Source: Allacma fusca (Eukaryota; Arthropoda; Collembola; Symphypleona; Sminthuridae). From it: DNA of 64,000 nucleotides. The stretch is taken from the NCBI GenBank assembly GCA_947179485.1, contig OX359245.1, positions 81,269,067 through 81,333,066 of the forward strand, written 5' to 3'. A program made the translations under genes and the position numbers. Every line of letters starts with the position of its first letter. The stretch's first letter is position 1. Shown piece after piece: positions 22,227-34,076 of the stretch. Under the pieces are notes generated by a model that was given only the letters and a program-made list of their open reading frames with translations, searched no databases and was not told the origin of the DNA.

Positions 22227-23973
22227 CTCAACAGCAAACATGGGCGCCTGCCTAGATTCTAGGCCCTATAATAGGCTAAGGCTCAAGGATGCGGCAAGTT
22301 GGGATATAAATCTAGGCGAGGTTCTAGGCTGGGCAATCACCACTACAATATAGGCTAAGGGAAAATCTAGGCTATTCAGATATTTCCGAACAAGGGACTT
22401 GGATATTCAGGCAGGCTACAAGTTGGTTCAAGTAAAGGCTAGGCGTTAGTGGTGAACATTCTCAAAGCACGAATTGGTTAGGACAGGATTCCAAGATCTT
22501 AGGGAAAACGTTTGCAGAAACGAACGTACTATGGGGCGGGAATTACTTGATACCAGTAATTGCCAGAGTATATGCACATGTATACCACAGTAATCGTCCC
22601 ATATTTATTCCCACTAGATACTATGTAGTTTACTACAGAATTAATCAAACCCCTACATTGTTATTCAAATTACATGTGATCATTGCATACGGCTTGTACT
22701 ATCTAAAAGTCACAATTATATCGCCTATATAGGCTGACAAAGCTCTGTCAGAAGCTATACAACAAAAATATAGGCAGGCAACCAGAGCTGCGCACAAGTA
22801 CAAGTAGTACACGAGTATTTCAAGTCAAGTTCGCGTTCGGGTCGTGGTCAAGTAAATAAATTTAAAACCATGAACGGTTCGGGTCGTGTTCAGGTATTTC
22901 ATGGACTTGACCATGATTTCTTACCTCAAGTCAAGTTCGTGGTCAAGTATAATTATTTTACTTGAACCATGGTACTTGGTCATGTTCAAGTAAATGTTAA
23001 GAAGTACTTGACCACGAACTTGAGTTTTTCGTGTACAAGTTCAAGTAATTTTGTTTGTGCAATTCTTCATGGCTGAAGGAGTTTTCAATTTACTAACGAT
23101 TCACTGTACTAAATGAAACTTAAAACGGCATTTAATACATCACTTAAGCGGCATTTGTTAATTTTTTCCGTGTACGCAAATACAAAAGATAGCTCAACAT
23201 TCATAAGGCTCCGTGGAAATTGATTTAAAAATGTTAGCACCCATGTTTATAATAGTATGTGGCAACAAAACCTAAAAGGAGTTCTGTGTTCCCGAAAATG
23301 TCAACTGAGTCACCATACCCACCCGCTATACACGAAATCAGAGTAGATCTGCAGTGTACCATCGTTCTACATTCATTGAAAAGAACCAAAAATACAATTA
23401 TTATTTTTAGAGGTGGTTGCTCGCAAAATGCTGGGTGAAACCTAGTGTGTTAGAAACCCAGGTTCGCTTTCATTATAAATATAAATTCAATAAAATTTAA
23501 GTATTTTGATGTCCAATGGATTACTTGAAAGTACTTAAAAGTTCAAGTTCATGGTCAAGTTCGGGTCATGGTCAAGTATAGTTGAAGTTGGACCCGAAAC
23601 GCGCGTATAAAATCATGGTCAAGTAATCTGAGAATTACTTGAAAACCCGAACTTGTTTCATTCAAGTATTACTTGAACTGAAAATGTCAAGTTCGGGTAA
23701 TCTTGAAATACGTACTTGAGAAGTCGGGGTCAAGTCAAGTTCGTGGTCGGATCTTTGTAAATACTTGACCCGAGCGCAGCACTACAGGCAACCAATGTAC
23801 ACTAGGACAGATATAGGCCAATAGGCAGGCAGTTAGAGTACTTGACCCTTCGTATTAAGGCTCTTCTTTTCGTGGAAACAGCCTATTGGCCTATATAGGA
23901 TGGCGGTATTTTTTCAAAGAAAATAGGCAGGCTATAGGCTTAGGCGCTTCATTTGCCCATCTTTGCTCAACAG
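22227..23973. mobile_element. hAT-like element with a second hAT-like element nested inside
   Basis: The outer element is 22235-23965. Its termini are CAAACATGGGC (left) and the reverse complement of CAAAGATGGGC (right), flanked by a perfect 8-bp TSD CTCAACAG (22227-22234 and 23966-23973). The body is rich in a degenerate TAGGCT motif. The right unit of the segmental duplication has the empty site near 27507-27514 (CTCAGCAG, one copy, no insert), proving insertion. An 8-bp TSD is the hallmark of hAT elements. No transposase is visible, so it is non-autonomous. Confidence 0.88.
22775..23792. mobile_element. hAT-like element built from a TCAAGT/CAAGTTCG motif
   Basis: Element 22783-23784, flanked by a perfect 8-bp TSD CAGGCAAC (22775-22782, 23785-23792). 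Termini are CAGAGCTGCGC and the reverse complement of TAGTGCTGCGC (9 of 11 identical). Both arms consist mostly of degenerate repeats of TCAAGT and CAAGTTCGTGGT. It is nested in the element at 22235-23965. It has no coding capacity. Confidence 0.85.
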
Positions 23974-24388
23974 GTCATTAAACAGAAAAACTGGAAATAA
24001 CTCATCAATTTAATTAAAAAATGTCAACTGCCACTAATTATTTTATGCTGTCTTAGAATGTAATACCTGATAATGCACCTGGTTCAAATTTCAAGTTTCC
24101 TGGAATTACAAATTATTCCATTCCCGAAGTAGTTTCCTCATTAACTAAACCCAACCCTATAGGATACACTCGTGGTTGTTTTTAATCGAATCGGTATAGG
24201 ATCTCGTGGGAAAATCGATTGTGTAAATAATTACTGGCATAACTTGCAGTTACCTTACAAGTACAACTTGATCGAATTGCATTGCACAACATAATGCAGC
24301 TGGCTGAAGACCTGCACATGCAATGTCACAAATTCACATCAAACTTATAAGTAATGCTTGTACTTGAACGACTCATTTGTGAAAAAAA

Positions 24389-27300
24389 TTCAAATTGTAT
24401 TAAAATTTTGTTGCAAGCTTTTTTTTGGCCAGGATTCATGTAATCATTCAGATTTTTAATTTTAAGGAAAAGGAATTTAGAATTCGTTTTGGCACATTTT
24501 ATGATGTGGAGGAAGTAATAATATATTGCAACACCTATGTGTGATAATTAATTAATATTTATTAATAGAATACATCAAAATCTTTATAATTGACGCAAAA
24601 TCACAATTTATATTTTTCATTACGTCTTGAATGTTGAAGTTTGTGCAAATTTTAATCAAATTACTACCACGGGGTTAACGACATACTTTGTGGGTCATGC
24701 TGGTTCCTTCTTTGAACATGGAAAATGATTGGAGTTACATGTGCTATACCCAAGGCTATAGATTTACATTTACAAGTATGCCTGACGTCGTAGTAAACTT
24801 AGACAGTGAATGCCGGGCCATAAAGTTTTTAATGTCAAGCGTTTAAAATTTTCGCACCTGAAACGATCGTTTTGCGTTTCGTTTCAGTTCACCGAGCAAA
24901 CTGAAACGAACTGAAACACTTTTTTGTGAACTGAAACGAAACCATAAATTCGGTTCATTTCAGCGTCCAAACTGAAACGAATCGTATTTTTTGAAACGAA
25001 CTGAAACAGTGGGCGCACTACTCTTCATTTCATCACTCCAACAGTCGTTAAAAATAATGTATAATGCATATCGGGCACTTTTTCAGGCTTTTATTTTGTT
25101 TTAAATTTTACCTAAATTCTGTCTCATGAAACAGTTTCGGAGAATACAAAAAGGGAGCTGAATCTCTATTTTTGCGGTTATATCAACAATTTTAAACGTA
25201 GAATTATGCATTAGATCCCAGGAAAATAAAGTTTAACAAAATAAAATACATATCTAATACAGAAAAACTTACTTTAAAATTACAATTAAAAGTGGAACCG
25301 GGCATCAAGATCAAACAATTCAAAAAAAGCAAAACTGTAATGACAAGTGAGTCCTGCATATGTTTTAAATACGATCGTCATTTTCACCCATGAATAGATC
25401 TCTATAGTTAATAAATTATAATTATTAAAAAAATAAAAAATAAGGTGATAATATAAATAGTAACTTATGAATTCAACGAATTGTAGTTCATCAAGAAAAT
25501 AGATAAAATTTCTCGTTTACATTATCAGATATTCTGTGAAGACAAATTGTTAAGCAATCGCACATAAATACAAACGTATAGATGCATTGACCGTGTTAAC
25601 AAAGCATTTCTACGATCATTCCCGCATCCTCCAAATACCTGTTTCTAATGATAAGGTAATTATACATAGTACTCGATGCGAATTGGCAAACGAGTCTTGT
25701 TCTTGGAATTTTTTGTGTGTAACCAATAAAACGTTTCCACGTGCTTCAATCGATAAAAATATCCACGCGCGTGTGAACCAATATATATTAGTCCTTAGTC
25801 CTAATTGGAACATCTCATTAAATCATTTGTTATGGGATTATTTGAGTTGTGTACCTGCACAATGTTCCATGCACTTCTCACACTGACAGTCTCCCTTCCG
25901 TTGGATTTAATCTTTAATTTAGCTGCCAATGTGTATGACGTTCTTTAATTGATTTCCACCACATCCGTCCCGAGATATGTACGTATCCAATTAAATTGAT
26001 GCTTTCTGAATCTTCAAGCTAAAAACTACAGTTTTGGAATGATAATGCTACAGTATATTGAAAATTTTCTTCCAATTAGTTTTTTACTTCAATGTATGTA
26101 AATATTCCTTTTTTCTGCAATATTGGCTCTTTTGAGCCGTCTATCATTAATTGCAGGGAATTCAAAGTCGTGCGCGGTATTTCAAATTCAAATCCTGCAT
26201 GTTGTAATAATTACTGATATGATGGAACATCTGATTTGCCCAGATATGTAATTATTATTTTCACGAGAATTTATTGTTCCTGTTTGATCACTTGAAAGAA
26301 TTTTGCAATGTTATTTGTATTTTAGCTTTTCAATTATATTTTATTTTCTATTCTGAAGACGTAGAATATGTTTTTGGGGAATCACTGTTCCAAAGTCATA
26401 CATAACAAAAACGCATTGCATATAACCTACAGATTATAAGTCTCGACCGCAGTATCAAGGAAAATACACAAAAACTGGAAACAATTCTAACACGTTAATT
26501 ACATTTGATTTTGTGATTCGCAATAATTATCAATACATCCTGTAGTTATGTGTCAATTCAAAAGCCTATATTTTTAAGGGAAACTTGTGATATTCACAAA
26601 GTTAATTGATTTCTGAGAAATCCAAACACCAGGAAACCTGAATTGCAGGGGGGAATTTTGTTTCCACAGTCCGAACCCGTGTCCATTAGTATGGGAAAGT
26701 TGTGTTTGAATATTTGCTTGTGTAGCTTGTTATTTTTAGCTCAAACATAGGTAGATATAGCTAGGATTACATGTAAACAATAATGCTGAGCATTGCAGTA
26801 TTGCTCAATACATAACTATAATATTCTATTAACAAAGGAGTACTCACTATTTTATTGCAGGTACATTTCCGACCAAACTGGAGACCGATGAAAATATATG
26901 TTTGATTGTTTTAATTAGATTTGGAGTATTTTTATATTGCAAGAACACATGTTGTGCATTTCACTATGATTTGTTTGTTGTTATGAATTATCTTCAATGA
27001 TACCGTCTTTGTACAGTCAAGAAGAGGCTCGGCTAACCATGTTTAATTATTTCAATGAGTACATGGATGAAATGATGACCGTAGACTTAATCTTCCAAGA
27101 AACTTGTGTAAGACATATTTCTTAATTAAAAAATTTTTTGAAGGGCCTATAATTAATTATTAGAAAATTATTAAAACAATGGTTACCGGAATGCCTCTCA
27201 CTTTGGACATAATTTAAAGAATTGCTTCCATATTCTGTATTTAAAAACATATTGCATCATAAAAATTCTCAATAAAACATTTTACAAGTAAACATTTACG

Positions 27301-27930
27301 TATGCAGCTCGATTACCTATTGGGAAGTCAAGCAACAAACGCTTTATCGCACACTCTGTACATAACGAATCTTGAGCCTGATAAATATGTTGAAATGACG
27401 TAGCAAAGCCAGTAAAGTATCGTACAAATTCTTGGAAATCCAAAATAAGGATGTAATTGAATTACCCGCGGCTGATAATCTATCAAATATTTTATGGCTC
27501 AGATACTCAGCAGGTCATTAAACAGAAAAAGCTGGAAATAACTCATCAATTTAATTACAAAATGTCAACTGACATTAATTATTTTTTGCTGTCTTAGGAT
27601 GTAATACCTGATAATGCACCTGATCCAAATGTCAAGTTTCCTGGAATTACAAATTACTCCATTTCCTTAGTAGTAGTTTCCTCATTAACTAAACCCAACC
27701 ATATAGGATATACTCGTGGTTTTTTTTAAATCTAATAGGTATAGGATCTCGTGTGAAAATCGATTGTGTAAATAATTACTGGCATAACTTGCAGTTACCT
27801 TACAACTACAACTTGATCGAATTGCATTGCACGAACATAATGCAGCTTGCTCAAGACCTGCACATGCAATGTCACAAATTCACTTCAAACTTATAAGTAA
27901 TGCTTGTACTTGAACGACTCATTTGTGAAA
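24389..27930. repeat. Tandem segmental duplication, right unit (receptor lost)
   Basis: Begins with a copy of the IR-B upstream sequence (24389-24545). It then departs into about 300 bp of unmatched DNA and a hAT-like remnant ending at 25020, and resumes as a copy of the IR-B downstream sequence at 25021, which corresponds to 19587. The receptor gene and its immediate flanks are missing. The rest is noncoding. Confidence 0.8.
24851..25020. mobile_element. hAT-like element remnant with CTGAAACGAA repeats
   Basis: Short sequence made of repeats of CTGAAACGAA in both orientations, ending in the reverse complement of TAGTGCGCCCACTG, a hAT-style terminus. The left terminus and TSD are not visible. 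Its right edge exactly abuts the point where duplicated DNA resumes. Confidence 0.55.
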
Positions 27931-28089
27931 TTTTCCCACCTATGCAGCAACATCGATGCACACATGTTTGCATTTATAGAAATTACGTATTTTGGAGCAG
28001 AGGGAGATTCCTGGAATTTCAGTCTTCAATTGCACTCACGGTTTGTAGGGAAATATTCACTGTAAACCAAATCCGGCTTTATCTTGTGC

Positions 28090-28096
28090 TATAAAA
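28090..28096 (+). promoter_or_regulatory. TATA box of the Rieske oxygenase gene
   Basis: TATAAAA about 90 nt before the start codon, predicting transcription from about 28120. Confidence 0.6.
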
Positions 28097-28179
28097 CCCT
28101 TGTGAAGGGAACAGTTCCAATATTGTAGACTCCAAAGCTTCTGTCTTCAACTCTTCTCCAGCTGATCTTGCACAGCACG

Positions 28180-29945
28180 ATGCTAACATTTTCAAGCCTT
28201 TTCGAGCCTATTCAGGTGGAAGTTTTTACTTTCATAATTTTTGCGACCCTTCTTTATAAATATTGGTCAAACGCTAAGGTAAAGAATTAAACTTTGTATC
28301 AACAACTATTGCATAAAATAATTTGTCGTTTTTTATTTTTCAAAATTCTTGAAGGATGACAGTTTACGAATTTTTATTCTTTCTTATCAATGGCAGGAAA
28401 ATTCCGTTCCACCAGGATATGAAATCGCAAAATCAAGTTTAAGAAAAGAAGAATTGATCCGAACTCTTAAAGCTCAGAGGAAATTTGGCTCAACCCGGCC
28501 GTATTACCCCAATGGTTGGTTTGGGGTTTTGGAGGCAGATGAATTGAAAAGACAAGAAATTAAGGAAGTGCCTTTTATGGGTTAGTCAAATAATTACTTA
28601 TAATACAAATTATTACTATCCACATAATAGTTCATTACTTGTTATTGTGAAAATAATTAAATTTGAAACGTGTAACTTTGAATATGTATTCAGGGAGAAA
28701 TGTCATGGTTTGGAGAACCAATGACGATACGCCATACGTCTTGGACACCTGCTGTAATTCCATTTTGGTTACTCAGGAACCCGGTACGAACGATATCAGC
28801 TGTACCGCTCATGGATGGACATTTCAAATGAATGATGGCTTTTTGGAGGGAAATTCCGACCACGAAAACACAAGTCATATTAAAGTTCACACAACTTTGG
28901 AACGAAATGACTTTATTTACATTTGGCATCATTCGGAGAACGCTGCACCAACTTGGTTCCCAGAAGAGGTGCCAGGAATGGGCAGTACTTTGAAGTACCT
29001 TGGGAAAGGGGAGAATTTGGTGGATGTTCATATTCAGGTATATTTTGTATTTTAAGTTACCGAAATATAGTGTATAGTTTATTGTGTATGGGACAAACTC
29101 ATTTGACATTTTGTTTACTTACAGGATATCATGGAAAATTCCGCGGATATAAATCATTTCGATGATGTTCATTCTGACGGAGTTTTATTGCAATATGGCG
29201 GAGAGCTTGCGAAGAAATGGTTGGGGTCACTGGATCCAACATCCTTCAAATGGGATTCCGAGTGGAAGCTAAATAAACAAGAAGGGAAAGAGCACTCGTC
29301 ATTAATTACAGCCATTTTAAATATGCACATTTTCGGGAAACGTGTTCAGCGCGTAGTTCAAAAATTGGAACTGGTAAAATTCCCTCTTTTAATTTGCATC
29401 GTGGTTTTGGTTTATTTGAGAATATTATCATTTTAAAAATTTAAATTTTACAGGAAGGTCCGGCAATCGTTAAATTAACGGCGAACCACAGTTTCGGGCT
29501 ACTTGTGTCCGTGGCAGCAGTTATCCCAGTTGATGAAATGTCGCAGAAAATAGTTCACCGACACTATGCTACTAATTATGTGCCGCAGTTTCTTATAAAA
29601 GAAATCATCAAATTCGCCAGAACTGCGGTAAGCTTGCTTCTCAAATTTAAGAATAAATTTAAAAAAAGAAATTGCAGGATTTAAAAAACAGTTGGGCTAA
29701 CGGCCGTAATAGAAACCTGAAAGTCAAGGTTTAAATAAAAGGTTTCACGTATTGACACCCAGAATGCACAATTTTTTAAATTGAATTTTCAGTTAAACCA
29801 AGACGCCAAAATTTGGAACAGGAAAACATATTTGAGTTCCCCTTGTTTGCCCAAGGAAGACGTGAGTATTAATAGGTTCCGGATTTGGTACTCACAGTTC
29901 TACACGAAAAGGAAGGACGCCCCTTTAAGTTCAATCGGATTGTGA
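28180..29945 (+). CDS. Neverland/DAF-36-like Rieske oxygenase with altered iron-sulfur site
   Basis: Exons 28180-28278, 28355-28580, 28694-29037, 29125-29373, 29454-29627 and 29793-29945; all GT/AG, in phase, 414 residues. The family (cholesterol 7-desaturase) makes 7-dehydrocholesterol for ecdysteroid synthesis at the endoplasmic reticulum, using a Rieske [2Fe-2S] centre and a mononuclear iron. An N-terminal membrane anchor lies near residues 14-31. NVMVWRTNDDTPYVLD leads into the Rieske domain. The second ligand pair C145-x2-H148 (CTAHGW) is intact, but the first pair, normally C-x-H in YCPHLG, is C129-N-S, so the histidine ligand is Ser131. The loop to the second pair is also about four residues short (C-x15-C). 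The mononuclear-iron motif D231-x2-H234-x4-H239 is intact, and the C-terminus (IWNRKTY, FRIWYSQFY) is typical. The reading frame is undamaged. It could be a neofunctionalised paralogue, an inactive homologue, or an early pseudogene. Confidence 0.85.
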
Positions 29946-30189
29946 TCAATCGTCACTCGTTTTTATGCTTTAGTATAATTACATACATTCCAGTTTTATT
30001 TACGCGATTACTAAACCTCAGTAAAATGTTGTACCTAAGAGCACTTTAGACATTAGCTGACATGAAGTATGTAATTGTTTTGACTATATATTTAGTATCT
30101 TGTTAATAATTCATTTATTCAAGAGTTATTCAATAACAATAATATTATAACGTGAACACAACATGTACAAGAACGTGCATTTTGTTCTC

Positions 30190-30195
30190 AATAAA
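30190..30195 (+). terminator. Polyadenylation signal of the Rieske oxygenase gene
   Basis: AATAAA about 245 nt after the stop codon. Confidence 0.45.
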
Positions 30196-31480
30196 AACAT
30201 TTAAAATTTTTTGAAAATTATGATTGACGAATCACTGTAAAACAACACCTCAGTTCCAACAACAACAAGATCTTACAATACCCCAGCTGCATATTTGATG
30301 GTCCAACTATTTTTTCTCAACTTTTACGAATTGAAATTTTTTCCTATTTATAGAACTTAAACATTTTCCCTATGGATTGTCCTGGGAATTACATATATCA
30401 CTCGATGTCTCGTATTTCGGAGGTAGGGTTAGTAACAGGAGTATGTATATGAAATACAATTTCATATATAAGGGTTTCCTGTTAGGTGTCAATACATTTA
30501 TATCAGCACCATTAATTTTTCCCTAGTTGTTCATATAGATGCATTATATAGTAGTTATATAAACAAGGATGTCCTTATACTGGTATATATTTTGACATCA
30601 ATTGGGAACCATTACATATAGGAAAATCATTGAATATTTATTATTTGCTTAATCCTTATTCAATTTAAAGAGAAATGTAGATATAATTATGTATGTAAGA
30701 AAATTCAAAAGTACAGTTTATTAAGTTGTGAACTTTTTTAAAATTTACTTGAACGACAAATTTTGACTATGTACACTATACCAGTGGGGTCTACCCTTTG
30801 ACGGTTTACCAGAACAATAGATTATATTATCATAAGCTTGATTTTCATTTTCCTTTCTACAATGGTATGTTCACTATTCATGATTCAGGTTCTCAAAGTC
30901 TTGTTATTTCTCACGTCATCGAGACAAGTTACAAATATTAATTTCTATACTAGTGTTATACTTTCAATGAAAAACAAACACGGAACATAAATCTGCCAAC
31001 TAATATAATTACATTATGATTGTACTACGAGTGATAACAACTTTACAAACTTTATAGTTTTTTCAAATACACTCTAATGCATATGCATTCCGTGAGCAAT
31101 ATCCTTGAACAGAGGTAACTTTTCAACACCTATGTCTTGTGCTGTGATTAAGCTTATCTACACAAATATTTTAGTGGTCTATTTTATTTTCATGGATGCC
31201 ATACGGAGGGATTCCTACGTTCAACGCCTTGGTTACGCGTAGTCCACGAAGATTAGCTTTAACGAGTTTGCATTTGACGTGATCATAAATACCATCGGAT
31301 ATACATACTTGCTGATTAGTTAATTTTAGCTTTTAAGGATTCTAAATTGTTTTTGCGTAATTTTACTCAAAAAAAATATTAAATGAGGATTAAATTACCC
31401 GAATTCCCAGGTGTTTGTTATCCTCAGCAGTGATGATACAAGCATTGTTTCCAAATAACTATCAGGTATGTATACAGATT
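30196..31480. other. Intergenic, nothing recognised
   Basis: AT-rich spacer between the Rieske gene and the hAT-like element. No gene, repeat or clear regulatory signal seen. Confidence 0.5.
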
Positions 31481-33305
31481 GTCACAATTAGTGCTGTAAT
31501 ATTGTTCGCGTTTTGTTTGTTCTTTTGTTTAGTTCTTGTTTTTTGAACAAAACAAAACAAACAAAATAAGTTTTCGAAAAAACAAAACTAGAACAAAACA
31601 AAACCGCAATAACATAAAACAAAACTATAACAAACAAACCACCACGACAGCGGGCAATAACCTTTTCAAACTTTGAGTTTGAAAAAGAGTCCAAAAGTAA
31701 CATGACCTCAAATTGACTTGAGTGAGTCACAAATAGCAACATGACCTCAAATTGACCTGAGTAAGTCACAAATAGCAACATGACCTCAAATTGACCTGAG
31801 TGAGTCACAAATAGCAACATGACCTCAAATTGACCTGAGTGAGTCTTAAATAGCAACATGACCTCAAATTAACCTGAGTCACAAATAGCAACATGACCTC
31901 AAATTGACCTGAGTGAGTCACAAATAGCAACATACCTCAAATTCACCTCAGTGAGTTACAACAAGTTCCATGACCTCCAATTGACCTCAGTGGGTCACAA
32001 GAAATTCCAAGACCTTAATTTGACCTCAGTGGGCTGCAAGAAATTTTAATGACCTCAATTTGACCTCAATGGGCTACAAGGAGTTTCATTATCTCATTTT
32101 TCGATGGGTCACAAGGAGTTTCATTATCTCATTTTTCGATGGGTCACAAGAATTCCCATGACCTTAATTTGACCTTTGTGGGTTATTAGTAGACCCATGA
32201 CCTTAATTTGACCTTTGTGGGTTATTAGTAGACCCATGACCTTAATTTGACCTTTGTGGGTTATTAGTAGACCCGTGACCTTACATACACTCAAATGAAT
32301 CTCAAATAACATCATAATGACCATTAGGAGCTATTGAAGTGCACGGTTTTATTTACATGTATACCTATCATTTATGGTGTGAACCGTTGGGCTTAAGTAA
32401 GGTCAACAAAATCTTTGCACTAGTTACAGATGTATAAGGCCAATCTAAAGTTATTGAACAACGTGTAACTTAGAATGCCTACTTGAGGTCAATGGAGTAG
32501 TTAATTGTTACCTTCTATCTATGACCATAACCTATACTGATATTAGATGTTTGGGAACATCGGATATTGTAAACGAGAGCAATTTCAGTTGGACGCCAGT
32601 ACTTAGTTGAACAAATGTCACCTCCACTGCTGAAATTTGATTTTGTTTTGTTGTTTTTAATAAAATGCAGAAGGATGACTTGGATGCTAAATTATAAACT
32701 TGATTTGATCCAAAAATGTTGAAACTAGTGTGACTGTGAGTTGACAGGAAGACACAGAAATAAAAGAGGTCTAAGCAATCCAAAAACACAATACAGGTAA
32801 TTAATTCAATCAAGGCTTCGGGCGAACCCAAAACGATGCGTATCGGTAGCTTGAGGTAAACCCCACCACAATATATTATGTTTATATATGCGGTCATTTC
32901 AGGTCTTGTGGATGCATGGAATTACATTACGCCTTGCACTCCTAGAAACTATCGACAAAAAGTTTAATGAGTGTATTAAATAAGAGTTGTAAAGCATATC
33001 CGCCTAAAATTAGTTAAAGCCCGTTTTTTGGTTTTAACGTCCTTTGTGCGCGGACCAAATTTACACCAATCAACTTCAATATGCTCTATTACTAATATAC
33101 AACACTCAATTTCACAAATTTCTAACATCTTCTACATCGGTAGAACAAAACAATATGGATTGTTTTTTGAACAATTCGGATTGTTCAAAAAACATAACAA
33201 AACAAAACTCAGTGAACAAAACAAAACTCAAATTGTTCCACTTTTGTTCATTTCCGAAGAGAACAAAACCAAACAAAACGAACAAATTACAGCACTAGCC
33301 ACAAT
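31481..33305. mobile_element. hAT-like element with AACAAAAC arms and an internal minisatellite
   Basis: Element 31489-33297. Both ends read TAGTGCTGTAAT(A)TTGTTCG in inverted orientation, flanked by a near-perfect 8-bp TSD (GTCACAAT 31481-31488, GCCACAAT 33298-33305). The arms are arrays of AACAAAAC. The interior carries the 39-bp minisatellite at 31689-32290 and about 750 bp with no recognised coding sequence. Confidence 0.82.
31689..32290. repeat. 39-bp minisatellite
   Basis: About 15 tandem units of 39 bp with the core TGACCTCAAATTGACCTGAG and GTCACAAATAGCAAC. The unit drifts along the array: the first half has CAAATAGCAACATGACC and the last part has TTATTAGTAGACCCATGACC. Because 39 is a multiple of three, the minus strand is accidentally open through the array. 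It lies inside a mobile element. Confidence 0.85.
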
Positions 33306-33454
33306 CTCCTAATGTTATGGGTTTGATGTCCGTAATGTATTAAGGCTCACCGGCTTGCATATGCATTTTAATGCGTACCGGTATTTAATTTGTGCCACAA
33401 AACCGTTGTCTCACATAACAACTCAAAGACGGGGCAATAGTCTACAGATCAATT

Positions 33455-34076
33455 CTAGAGACTAGAGCTTCCTTCGGGTTTCCGAAAACCGGAAGTTCCG
33501 TGTTCGGAAACGGAACGGAACAATTTCGGAACATTATTTTCGTTCCGTCATTGAATCGGGACAAAACCGGAACATGAGAACTTGTACCGACGATATTGGA
33601 ACCGGGACAGGTCACAGCATCGGTACGAAAACTGGCACATATAATTTATGTCAACGGAAAGCGGAATTGTTCTTTTCCGTTCCGTTCCGATCCCGGTACA
33701 GTTTATGAAGTGTCCGTACTATTTTAAAATACAGAAAGGAATTATTTACAATCAAATACCAAACTTGAACATAATTATTATTGTAGAAATATTACAGGTA
33801 GTGTAAATTGCATTTCATGTACATGTAATAAAAAATTCCGGGATGCTTCGGAACGGAACGGGTTCGGAACAGAAAAACCAGCATAATCCGGAACGGAACA
33901 CGAACTGTGACGGAAATAAAAATTTACTTGTTTGTTCCGAACGATTTCATTTAAAATATTCCGATGTCCCGACAATCGGAACGGAACCGGGAACAATATT
34001 ATTGGTAGGTTTCGGAACGGAACGGAATTTTCTACGGAACAAAAATATTGAACACATTGGAAGCTCTACTAGAGAC
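33455..34076. mobile_element. hAT-like element built from a GGAACGG motif
   Basis: Element 33463-34068, perfect 8-bp TSD CTAGAGAC (33455-33462, 34069-34076). The termini TAGAGCTTCC are exact inverted repeats. The body is degenerate repeats of GGAACGGAAC in both orientations. No coding capacity. Confidence 0.88.

Larger units (their letters stand above)
16999..24384. repeat. Tandem segmental duplication, left unit
   Basis: The left edge (16999-17150) matches 24389-24545 and the right part (19587-24384) matches 25021-27930, so the two units are adjacent and in the same orientation. This unit contains IR-B and a later nested insertion at 22235-23965. Matching stretches are highly similar by eye, with several indels: about 170 bp near 20965-21150 is present here and absent from the right unit. 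Confidence 0.85.

Noticed and set aside
31689..32290. CRISPR-like array
   Set aside because: Units are contiguous and drifting, with no unique spacers between constant repeats, and the genome is eukaryotic.
31488..32324. Minus-strand repeat proteins (THSGQFEV and ITHKGQIKV types)
   Set aside because: The 39-bp minisatellite is divisible by three and therefore stays open by chance; no start context, introns or homology.
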